The notes beneath the pieces were generated by a model, which saw only the letters and a list, made by a program, of their open reading frames with translations, was not told the DNA's origin and ran no database searches. The position numbers were made by a program, and so were the translations under genes. From NCBI GenBank assembly GCA_902473545.1, contig CABRSG010000018.1:1-15989 (forward strand): DNA of 15,989 bases, in the 5' to 3' direction. The DNA is from an uncultured Lachnospiraceae bacterium (GTDB taxonomy: Bacteria > Bacillota > Clostridia > Lachnospirales > Lachnospiraceae). Shown one piece after another: positions 1-7,026 of this stretch. Within the stretch, counting starts at the first letter, position 1; every line of letters starts with the position of its first letter.

Positions 1-82
1 GCAGCATCGCGGCAGCTACCAGAATCAGCATACACGCCAGAACGCTTTCTATCAGAATAAACATTTTTCTGCTATTCTTCAT
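1..82 (-). CDS. N-terminus of a membrane-anchored protein, probably a sugar-binding protein (partial)
   Basis: Only the first 27 codons are in the window, reading MKNSRKMFILIESVLACMLI and then LVAAAML. They show a short basic N-terminus followed by one hydrophobic segment (about residues 7-27), which fits a signal anchor or uncleaved signal peptide. The ATG at 82 overlaps the 3' end of the upstream kinase gene by 11 bases. A purine-rich AGGGAAG lies about 8 bases upstream, so translation is probably coupled. In Clostridia, YesM/YesN gene pairs next to sugar ABC transporters are often followed by a periplasmic-binding-like protein with such an N-terminal anchor, which could present sugar to the kinase. 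That role is inferred from context. The binding domain itself lies outside the window. Confidence 0.55.
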   Translation of the reverse strand, partial: MKNSRKMFILIESVLACMLILVAAAML

Positions 83-1934
83 CACTGTCTTCCCTGCTTA
101 TCTTACTTATCGTTTCCTCCCGGTCGAGGGCATTGCCGTTCTCCAGGAGCTTTCTGTTTTCCTCAGAAAACAGAATCGCCGGCAGGCGGATGGAGACGGT
201 CGTCCCCTCGTCCGGCTCGCTTTCAATGGAAAGCCCATACGCCCTGCCAAATAAAAGCTGAATCCTCTGGTTGACGTTTACAAGTCCGACGCCGGAGCCG
301 TGCTTGTGCACCCGGTTGCTGTCCGTCAGCAAAAGCGCTGCCTCCTCCGCCGGAATCCCGATGCCGTTATCCCTCACGGCAAGCAGCACATCCTCTCCCT
401 CCATCCTTCCGATGATGGTAATTTCGCCGTCGTCCATGCCGCTCACGCCGTAATTGATCGCATTTTCCAGTATCGGCTGCAGGATCAGCTTAACAGCGCA
501 GTATTCCTCCACTGCCGGATCGACCTCCATACGGACGGTAAAGGAATCCTTGCAGCGCACCTTCTGGATGTTCATGTAGGTCTGCGCGTGCTGCAGCTCA
601 TCGTGCACGCGGATAACCGTGTAGCCGCGCGCTAGGCTGAGGCGGAAAAACCGTGCAAGCTGCGTGACCATATACGCCGCCTCATCGTTTTGCTCACCCT
701 CGATCATCCAGGTGATAGAGTCGAGGGCATTGTAGAGAAAATGCGGATTGATCTGGCTCTGCAGCGCGTCCAGCTCGCTTTTTCTGCGCTCATTCTGCTC
801 CCAGACAATCGTCTTCATCAGATCCTCGATCCGTTCATACGATTTTTGTATGGAGTATCCAAGGTGGCGGATTTCCTGGGAGCCGCCGATATAAATTTCC
901 GGCTTTTCCCCCGCCTCATACTCCAGAACCGACGTGTTCAGCTTCAGGATCGGACGCGAGATGCGCACAGATACGATGCGGTTGAGCACCACCAGCATCA
1001 TCGCCGTCAGAATCAGCATCATCATAAGGAAATAGCGGAGGTTGATCATTCCGTAGGCAAACATCGCATCCGGCAGCACGCCGACCAGCTTCCATCCGGT
1101 GTAACTGACGGTGCTGACGATCACTCTGCGGTTCTCACCGTCAAACACCTCGTCGTAGACGCCGTCCTTGTAAGCCGCGGCAATCAGGTTGTTCTCCCGC
1201 CCGATGCGGTCGCCGAGCTGCACCTGGCGCGGATGATAGATAAGCTCTCCGCTGCTGTCGCAGAGATAGTAGTACTGCCCGCTGTTTTCGTCATTGATCT
1301 TTTTCATCAGCCGGGAAATTCCGGAAAAGTCCATATCTACCAGCAAAACACCCTGGCCGGAATCGCCGCCGTTTGTCAGCTCCACCATGCGACTTAAAGA
1401 AACCACCCAGTAATAGCGCAGCGTTGCGTCATGAAAAAGATTTTGAATATGCGGCGTGGAAAAATGCATATTTTCCATCTCGTCCATCGCCTGCACGAAC
1501 CAGTCCTGATGCGTGACGTCCGGGTCCTCCTTCTGAGAGGCCACCGGCTCCGCCGCGATCAGGCTTCCATAATAATTGTAAAGGGCAATACTGCGCAGGC
1601 TTTCCTTGTTTGCCTCATATAAAAGATTGAGGCTTTTCTGGATATCCTGGTTGTCGCCGGAAATATCGTATTCCTTGATCGCATTGTAGTATGCCGCGTC
1701 AGAAATCTGCCGCATAGAAATCAGATAATCCTCCAGGCTCTCGCTTGTCTGCTCCATCAGCATCCGCGTGCTCCGGATGACCTCGTCGCGATAAACGGCG
1801 GAAAACCGCGCCTCCAGCACCAGACCGAGAATCAGCATCAGCGAGATGGATATCACCGAGAAGGTAAGCATAATGGTCGACTGGATACCCCTGTGGGTTA
1901 TTTTTTCCAGATATCCGAAATACTTGTTTTTCAC
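72..1934 (-). CDS. Sensor histidine kinase, YesM/LytS type, with extracellular Cache-like domain
   Basis: This 620-residue membrane kinase probably senses an extracellular sugar, or a sugar-loaded binding protein, and phosphorylates the regulator encoded upstream. A first TM helix (about 21-42) is followed by an extracellular region of about 250 residues with dCache-like features. A second TM helix (about 298-320) leads into a HAMP-like stretch beginning ISRPILKLN. The His_kinase motif SQINPHFLYNALDSITWM gives phospho-acceptor H398. ATPase motifs follow: N-box PILENA (about 487-492), G1 DNGIG (522-526) and G2 GSGVGL (546-551). The start is GTG at 1934, overlapping the regulator stop by 4 bases (GTGA), so the two are translationally coupled. 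The last 11 bases overlap the next gene. Family assignment is firm. The ligand is inferred from the neighbouring mgl genes. Confidence 0.93.
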   Translation of the reverse strand: MKNKYFGYLEKITHRGIQSTIMLTFSVISISLMLILGLVLEARFSAVYRDEVIRSTRMLMEQTSESLEDYLISMRQISDAAYYNAIKEYDISGDNQDIQKSLNLLYEANKESLRSIALYNYYGSLIAAEPVASQKEDPDVTHQDWFVQAMDEMENMHFSTPHIQNLFHDATLRYYWVVSLSRMVELTNGGDSGQGVLLVDMDFSGISRLMKKINDENSGQYYYLCDSSGELIYHPRQVQLGDRIGRENNLIAAAYKDGVYDEVFDGENRRVIVSTVSYTGWKLVGVLPDAMFAYGMINLRYFLMMMLILTAMMLVVLNRIVSVRISRPILKLNTSVLEYEAGEKPEIYIGGSQEIRHLGYSIQKSYERIEDLMKTIVWEQNERRKSELDALQSQINPHFLYNALDSITWMIEGEQNDEAAYMVTQLARFFRLSLARGYTVIRVHDELQHAQTYMNIQKVRCKDSFTVRMEVDPAVEEYCAVKLILQPILENAINYGVSGMDDGEITIIGRMEGEDVLLAVRDNGIGIPAEEAALLLTDSNRVHKHGSGVGLVNVNQRIQLLFGRAYGLSIESEPDEGTTVSIRLPAILFSEENRKLLENGNALDREETISKISREDSDEE

Positions 1935-3541
1935 TCTTTTGTATGCTCCGTTCTGTATTTGGAAGGCGACACGCCAAAACGCCGCTTAAACACGTAGCTG
2001 AAATAATTGGAATCCGTGTAGCCGACATTTTTGGCGATCACATAGCTCTTTTCGTTCGTCTCGATCAGCATCCGGGAAGCCTGCTCCATCCGGTAATCCG
2101 TCAGATAGGCGGTGAAGGATTTCCCGTTCTCCCGCTTGAAGGTGGTGGAAAAGTAGGAGTTCGACACGCCAAGCAGCTCACAGATGAAATCCAGCGAGAG
2201 CATCTCGTCCGCATAATTATTCCGCACGTATTCCTCCGCCCTGCGGATATAGGATTTCGTCGAGCTGCTCCGGGCTCGGATCAGCTCCTCGCGGAACGCA
2301 AGCCCGGTGTCCGTCAGCCATTTCTGTATCGTGTCCGGCTCCATCTCCAGCAGACGGTTGTAGAGCTTTTTTACATCCGCTGAAAACTCTTTTGCGTCAA
2401 TATCATTGTTTGCCAGAAAACGGTACAGTGCGCTAACCAGCTCCATGATATGGATGTGATACTGCTGCAGAGAATTCGCCGTCGAAGCAATGCGTCTTAA
2501 ATATTTCTCCGCCGTCTCCCGCACCTCGGCTTCTGAGCCAAGCCGGATCGCCCGGAAAAAATTCGACAACTCCGACTCCGCCTCCGTATCTATCTTGCCC
2601 ATTTCCTGCGGCACGATCTCACGGATATTGATCGCGCGCGCCGCCCCGTAGATTCCGCGGTAAGAAACCGCCTCCCGCGCGCCGCTGTAGGACTGCGCAA
2701 GCTCCAGGATAGACGTGCACACTCTGCCGACTCCGATGGTAACGACCGCATCGAGAATCCGGCGGACATACCGGCAGAATCGGTCGCACTCATCCGTCAG
2801 CTCGGAGACGTCATTTTCACTTTCAAGCTGTGCGATCAGCACCATATTTCCAAGGTAGAAAAAGCTTTTCGCCTGCCATTTCTGCGCCAGACGCTCCTTC
2901 ACCTGCTGCTGGACGGACGCTGTTAAGAGCAGCGGATTCATCTCCTCCGGCACCTGGCTGGTCGAGGTGTGGATCACAAGGCAGCAATAACAGGCACTCG
3001 AAAAGGAAATCTGGTAATCCGAGAGATATTTCGGCAGCTCCTCCTCCCGGATTCTTCCTTCGATGAGGGTGGAGTAAAAGTTTGTCTGCAGAAGCGGAAG
3101 CGATTCCGCGTAATACTTCTGCAGCGTCTCCACATTGCGCTTCTCGCTGATCTCCTGATCCAGCTTTTCCTTCACCCGCGTAAAGACGCGCGTCAGCTCC
3201 GACGCGTTGACAGGCTTCAGGACATACTCCTCCACCTCCAGGCGAATCGCCTCCTGCGCGTACTCAAATTCGTCAAATCCGGTAAACAGAAGGATTTTCG
3301 TGGAGGGAAATTCCGCCTTGATCCTGCCCGCCAGCTCCATCCCGTCCATGTACGGCATCCGGATATCCGTCATGACGACGTCCGGCTGAAATTCCTCCAC
3401 CATCTCCAGCGCCTTCACACCGTTGTTGGCAGAGCCGATGACCGAAAAGCCCATGCCCTCCCAGTCGATTTTCTTCATAATAATCTGCGTGACCTCTTCC
3501 TCGTCGTCCACGAGGAGGACGGTATAATTATTCGTTTCCAT
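1931..3541 (-). CDS. Response regulator, YesN type, receiver plus AraC-family DNA-binding domain
   Basis: This 536-residue cytoplasmic regulator is the partner of the downstream kinase. Its N-terminal receiver (about 7-125) has acidic pocket D12/D13, phospho-acceptor D59 in TDIRMP, T87 and K109 in the LKP motif. A middle region of about 300 residues has no motif I recognise, which is normal for YesN-like regulators. The C-terminus (from about 430) is an AraC/XylS pair of helix-turn-helices, with LGVSNSYFSTTFKRENGKS in the first and VGYTDSNYFSYVFKRRFGVS in the second. The ATG at 3541 has only a weak GGGTGAT-like site before it. It is first in a three-gene operon with overlapping genes. By gene order it probably activates the adjacent mgl genes. 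No site has been proven. Confidence 0.94.
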   Translation of the reverse strand: METNNYTVLLVDDEEEVTQIIMKKIDWEGMGFSVIGSANNGVKALEMVEEFQPDVVMTDIRMPYMDGMELAGRIKAEFPSTKILLFTGFDEFEYAQEAIRLEVEEYVLKPVNASELTRVFTRVKEKLDQEISEKRNVETLQKYYAESLPLLQTNFYSTLIEGRIREEELPKYLSDYQISFSSACYCCLVIHTSTSQVPEEMNPLLLTASVQQQVKERLAQKWQAKSFFYLGNMVLIAQLESENDVSELTDECDRFCRYVRRILDAVVTIGVGRVCTSILELAQSYSGAREAVSYRGIYGAARAINIREIVPQEMGKIDTEAESELSNFFRAIRLGSEAEVRETAEKYLRRIASTANSLQQYHIHIMELVSALYRFLANNDIDAKEFSADVKKLYNRLLEMEPDTIQKWLTDTGLAFREELIRARSSSTKSYIRRAEEYVRNNYADEMLSLDFICELLGVSNSYFSTTFKRENGKSFTAYLTDYRMEQASRMLIETNEKSYVIAKNVGYTDSNYFSYVFKRRFGVSPSKYRTEHTKE

Positions 3542-3586
3542 AATATTATCACCCGTTCATTTTTCGCATCTTCTATCCCTGGCATC

Positions 3587-3615
3587 ATTATACCAAACAT
3601 ACCAGGAAACGTCCA
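3587..3615 (-). promoter_or_regulatory. Predicted extended -10 promoter of the two-component operon
   Basis: Read on the minus strand, TATAAT (3592-3587) is preceded by TGG, which gives an extended -10 (TGnTATAAT). A -35-like TGGACG lies at 3615-3610 after a 17-base spacer and matches TTGACA at 4 of 6 positions. Transcription would start about 40 bases before the regulator ATG at 3541. The element lies downstream of the mgl terminator, so the regulator and kinase genes can be expressed separately from the transporter. Confidence 0.6.
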
Positions 3616-3625
3616 TCAGACGTTT
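3607..3625. repeat. 7-bp inverted repeat over the -35 of the regulator promoter
   Basis: AAACGTC (3607-3613) and GACGTTT (3619-3625) form a perfect inverted repeat around a 5-base centre. It covers the predicted -35 of the regulator promoter, so it could be an operator. On the plus strand it is followed by two more T's, but no plus-strand gene ends here, so I do not call it a terminator. Its function is unproven. Confidence 0.35.
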
Positions 3626-3669
3626 TTGCTATCTGCACAGACCATCGTCTTTCATAGAGACGCACGCGT

Positions 3670-3699
3670 AAAAAAGAGCCAGACGAATCCGGCTCTTTT
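3670..3699 (-). terminator. Rho-independent terminator of the mgl operon
   Basis: AAAAGAGCC (3672-3680) and GGCTCTTTT (3691-3699) form a perfect 9-bp stem around a 10-base loop. On the minus strand the stem runs directly into six T's (3675-3670). It lies 13 bases after the mglC stop and upstream of the two-component promoter, so it should end most mgl transcripts. The T-rich other side makes it potentially bidirectional. Confidence 0.85.
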
Positions 3700-3712
3700 G
3701 CATCGTTTTTTC

Positions 3713-5362
3713 TTATTTTTTCTGCACGTATTTCAGACAGTCGAGCGTTACCGCTACCAGGATGATGATACCGGAGAACACGAACTGCAGGTTTGTGTCG
3801 ATGCCGAGGATCGTGAGGGAGTAGGTGAGCGCCGTAAAAATAAATACGCCGACTACTACGCCCGAAATCTTACCGATACCGCCGGTGAAGGATACGCCGC
3901 CTACTACGCAGGCTGCGATCGCATCCATCTCCCAGCCCTGCCCGTAAGCCGCAGAACCGGAACCGAACATTCTCGCGCACTCCAGCCATGCGCCGAAACC
4001 GTAGAGGATACCTGCCATGATGAACGCGCCAACTGTTACCTTGAATACAGAAATACCGGAAACTGCCGCTGCCTCTGCGTTTCCGCCGACTGCGTACAGA
4101 TTTTTGCCGAACGTCGTCTTGTTCCAGATAAACCATACGATGATAACCGCTGCCACCGCCCAGAGGATGATCGTCGGGAATCCGTTAATCTTCGGGATGA
4201 TCATGCTAGGGATCGCGGATTCGATCGCACCGAAGGACACGCCCTTTGTCGCATATGTAACAAGTCCGAAGATTACCAGCATGTTCGCCATCGTGGAGAT
4301 AAACGGATGCATTTTAAACTTTGCTGTGAAGAAACCGGCAATCGTTGTGAAGAACGTACACAGAGCCACACAGGCGAGCAGTCCAAGGATTACTCTTCCG
4401 GCTACCGGGATTCCGGTAAAATCAAACACATGCCCAAAAACGGAACCGGTGTTGATGCCCTGATGCATAATGATGGTGGCGGTCGTCATGCCCATACCGA
4501 CCATACGTCCGATAGAAAGGTCGGTACCTGCCAGAAGGATCAGTCCGGCAACGCCAAGCGCCAGGAACATACGCGGCGACGCCTGCTGCAGGATGTTCAG
4601 CACGTTGTTGTAGGTGAGCAGCGGCGTGTGCTTGATGATCGGAGTGATAATACACAGCGCGATAAAGATGATCAAAATCGCAATATACAGACCGTTCTGC
4701 AGCAGGAATGCCCTGCGGTTGAAGGTATATTTGTAGTTTTCCCATTTCTGCGCCTGCGTCTCCGCGAAGCTGAATTTCGACATGCGCAGAAGGTCGATCA
4801 GATGATACTTGTAGCTGTAAGCCGTGTGTCTGCGGTCTTTGATCTCCTGCAGATCCTTATCCAGACTCATCTTTGCGTCAAACAGACGGTTTTTCTGAAC
4901 GTACTTCTCATCCTTGATTTCCTGGTGGTTGGACAGCTTCGCGACTGTCGCCTGATGCTCCGCTTTTAATTTTGCCACCTTTTCTTCGTAGGCAGTCTTG
5001 GCGAGCGCCTTCTCCTGCTCGCAGCTCTCCTTGACCGGCTGATAATATTCCCTGTCAAAGTGCGCTTTCAGATAATTTTCCGCATCGGTGATCAGCTTTG
5101 CAACCTCGTCCTTGTTTGCCGCCTCCACAGATTTCGCTTTTTCCAGCTCGCTGCGCAGCTTTGCGAGCGCAGCTTCTTTATCCGATGCCGCCATTGTGCG
5201 ATCCCGCTTGATCGCGTCAATGCTGTTCTGAAGAGAGATGACCTTGTCCGTGCCGTCTGCTCTGAGCGCGTCTATCTTTTTCTGTATCTTACCGACATAC
5301 TCGTCAATAGGCGCAAGCAGCTTTTTCTCCTGCTCCGCCGTCAGAATCTTTCCATTTGCCAT
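3713..5362 (-). CDS. mglC: Galactose/methyl-galactoside-type ABC transporter permease with long N-terminal helical extension
   Basis: This is the membrane channel of the Mgl-type sugar importer. The C-terminal part (about residue 220 onward) is a BPD_transp_2 permease with 8-10 hydrophobic segments. It has the family motifs AGTDLSIGRMVGM and the cytoplasmic coupling loop NKTTFGKNLYAVGGNAEAAA. E. coli MglC is about 336 residues. This protein is 549 because of a roughly 215-residue N-terminal region that is rich in K, E, A and Q, has no hydrophobic segment, and looks alpha-helical or coiled-coil and cytoplasmic. I chose the ATG at 5362 because AAGGGAG (5379-5373) is 10 bases upstream. An in-frame ATG at 5371 lies only 1 base from that site. 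The gene is last in mglBAC and is followed by the terminator at 3670-3699. Confidence 0.9.
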   Translation of the reverse strand: MANGKILTAEQEKKLLAPIDEYVGKIQKKIDALRADGTDKVISLQNSIDAIKRDRTMAASDKEAALAKLRSELEKAKSVEAANKDEVAKLITDAENYLKAHFDREYYQPVKESCEQEKALAKTAYEEKVAKLKAEHQATVAKLSNHQEIKDEKYVQKNRLFDAKMSLDKDLQEIKDRRHTAYSYKYHLIDLLRMSKFSFAETQAQKWENYKYTFNRRAFLLQNGLYIAILIIFIALCIITPIIKHTPLLTYNNVLNILQQASPRMFLALGVAGLILLAGTDLSIGRMVGMGMTTATIIMHQGINTGSVFGHVFDFTGIPVAGRVILGLLACVALCTFFTTIAGFFTAKFKMHPFISTMANMLVIFGLVTYATKGVSFGAIESAIPSMIIPKINGFPTIILWAVAAVIIVWFIWNKTTFGKNLYAVGGNAEAAAVSGISVFKVTVGAFIMAGILYGFGAWLECARMFGSGSAAYGQGWEMDAIAACVVGGVSFTGGIGKISGVVVGVFIFTALTYSLTILGIDTNLQFVFSGIIILVAVTLDCLKYVQKK

Positions 5363-5390
5363 ATTTCTCATTCTCCCTTATTATAGGTAT

Positions 5391-5420
5391 TTGTAACTGT
5401 AAGATGCCTGACAGTTACAG
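5391..5420. repeat. Inverted repeat spanning the mglA stop codon
   Basis: TGTAACTGT (5392-5400) and ACAGTTACA (5411-5419) form a perfect 9-bp stem with a 10-base loop. One more possible G-U pair closes it at 5391/5420. The mglA stop codon (5417-5415) lies in the stem. No T-run follows on the minus strand, so it is probably not a terminator. It could affect mRNA stability or translation at the mglA-mglC junction. Confidence 0.45.
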
Positions 5421-6923
5421 GTATTTCGCGCTAAGGCGCAGCAGCTCTTCCTGGTTTGTCTCCTTTGTATTGACAATGCCGGAAAGGTGTCCGTTCGACA
5501 TAACGCCGATGCGGTTTGTGATTCCCAGGATCTCCGGCATTTCGGAGGAAACCACGATGATCGTTTTCCCCTGTTTCGCCATCTTGATGATCAGCTCGTA
5601 AATCTCATACTTCGCTCCTACGTCAATGCCGCGGGTAGGCTCGTCCATCATGAACACCTTCGGGCTGCGCTCCAGCCATTTTCCAAAAATGACCTTCTGC
5701 TGGTTTCCGCCGGAAAGACTGGTGATCATATCGTCCGGACCCATGCACTTTGTATGCATGATCTTGATTTCCTTTGCGGTCGCTTTTACCATCTTTGGAT
5801 CGGAAAGCGCGATACCGGATTTGTACTGCTCCAGGTTTGCGATCGTGGTGTTGAACGTCAGATCCTCCTTGAGGAAAAGCCCGTTCGCCTTTCGCTCCTC
5901 CGTGATCATCGCAAACCCGTGGTCCATCGCTTCCTTGGCGTTCTCAAAGTTCATGAGCTGGCCGTTGAAGTATACGCGCCCCGCCGCTCTGGTGCGGACG
6001 CCGAAGATCGTCTCAAGAAGTTCGGTACGTCCGGCGCCCACCAACCCGTACAGCCCGAAGATCTCGCCCTCGCGCACATCAAAGGAAATATCCTGCAGAT
6101 GCGGCTCGTACTTGGTGGAGAGGTTCTGAATGGAAAGCACCACGCCTTTCGGCTTGTTGTCCACCGGCGGGAAGCGGTTTTCCAGGGATCGTCCGACCAT
6201 CGCCGCGATCAGCTCGTTCATATTGGTATCCTTCGTTTCCTTCGTCATAACAAGATTACCGTCACGAAGCACGGAAATCTCATCGCAGATTTCAAAAATC
6301 TCATCCATCTTATGAGAAATGTAAACCAGCGCGATGCCCTGCTCTTTCAGCATCCGCATCATCTCGAACAGTTTGTTTACCTCCTGCACCGTCAAAGAGG
6401 AGGTCGGCTCGTCGAGAACGATCACCTTTGCATTGTAGGAAATAGCTTTGGCGATCTCACACATCTGCCGCTGCGATACGGACATGTTGCGCATCGGCTG
6501 TGTGAGGTTTACCGTCATCCCAAGCTTACGGAAAAGCTCGGAGGCTTCTTTTTTCATTCTGCCTTCATCAACGATCCCCATCGAATTGACCGGGTAACGG
6601 CCGAGAAACAGGTTGTCGATCACGTTGCGCTCCAGGCACTGATTCAACTCCTGGTGCACCATCGCAATGCCGTTTTCCAGGGCATCCTTCGGGCCGGAGA
6701 AGCTTACTTCCTTTCCATCCAGGATAATGGTGCCCTCATCCTTCTGATAGGTACCGAAAAGGCATTTCATCATCGTCGACTTACCCGCGCCGTTCTCGCC
6801 CATCAGCCCCATAACCGTACCGCGCTTCACATCCAGGTTGATGTGATCAAGCACACGGTTTCTGCCGAAGGACTTGCTCATGCCGCGTATTGATAAGACA
6901 TTTACATCTTTCTTATCTGCCAT
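5415..6923 (-). CDS. mglA: Galactose/methyl-galactoside-type ABC transporter ATP-binding protein (two fused ATPase domains)
   Basis: This 502-residue protein has two ABC ATPase domains in tandem, the standard layout of the MglA/RbsA/XylG family, and drives import through the permease. Domain 1 has Walker A GENGAGKST (42-50), signature VSQRQ (about 149-153), Walker B VIVLDEP (167-173) and switch H204. Domain 2 has a degenerate Walker A, GLVGAGRTE (293-301), with R replacing the catalytic K. Its signature LSGGNQQK (403-410) and Walker B MMDEPT (425-430) are intact. A weak second P-loop is usual in this family. The ATG at 6923 has AGGAGT about 7 bases upstream. It lies between mglB and mglC on the same strand. 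Ribose or another pentose cannot be excluded from this subunit alone. The MglB-like partner favours galactose/glucose. Confidence 0.94.
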   Translation of the reverse strand: MADKKDVNVLSIRGMSKSFGRNRVLDHINLDVKRGTVMGLMGENGAGKSTMMKCLFGTYQKDEGTIILDGKEVSFSGPKDALENGIAMVHQELNQCLERNVIDNLFLGRYPVNSMGIVDEGRMKKEASELFRKLGMTVNLTQPMRNMSVSQRQMCEIAKAISYNAKVIVLDEPTSSLTVQEVNKLFEMMRMLKEQGIALVYISHKMDEIFEICDEISVLRDGNLVMTKETKDTNMNELIAAMVGRSLENRFPPVDNKPKGVVLSIQNLSTKYEPHLQDISFDVREGEIFGLYGLVGAGRTELLETIFGVRTRAAGRVYFNGQLMNFENAKEAMDHGFAMITEERKANGLFLKEDLTFNTTIANLEQYKSGIALSDPKMVKATAKEIKIMHTKCMGPDDMITSLSGGNQQKVIFGKWLERSPKVFMMDEPTRGIDVGAKYEIYELIIKMAKQGKTIIVVSSEMPEILGITNRIGVMSNGHLSGIVNTKETNQEELLRLSAKYL

Positions 6924-6966
6924 CTTCTTACTCCTATATTATTTTTATCATGTTTCTGGCATTATC

Positions 6967-6997
6967 AAAAAGGAATAGGGAGAATTTCTTCTCCCTA
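6967..6997 (-). terminator. Hairpin with T-run between mglB and mglA, probable leaky terminator or attenuator
   Basis: TAGGGAGAA (6976-6984) and TTCTCCCTA (6989-6997) form a perfect 9-bp stem with a 4-base loop. On the minus strand, TTCC and then five T's (6971-6967) follow. The T-run is displaced by four bases, so termination is probably partial. Such hairpins after binding-protein genes commonly give more binding protein than ATPase and permease, through partial termination or 3'-end protection. Confidence 0.6.
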
Positions 6998-7026
6998 ATA
7001 ACCCTTGCATCTTTATCCAATCTATC

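Noticed and set aside
3607..3627. Inverted repeat with T-run as a plus-strand terminator
   Set aside because: No plus-strand gene ends upstream of it. It sits on the minus-strand promoter, so I list it as an inverted repeat.
2969..4969. Long plus-strand open frame of 666 codons
   Set aside because: It lies antisense to the regulator, the terminator and the mglC permease, all strongly supported by family motifs. Its translation is histidine- and arginine-rich with no domain signs.
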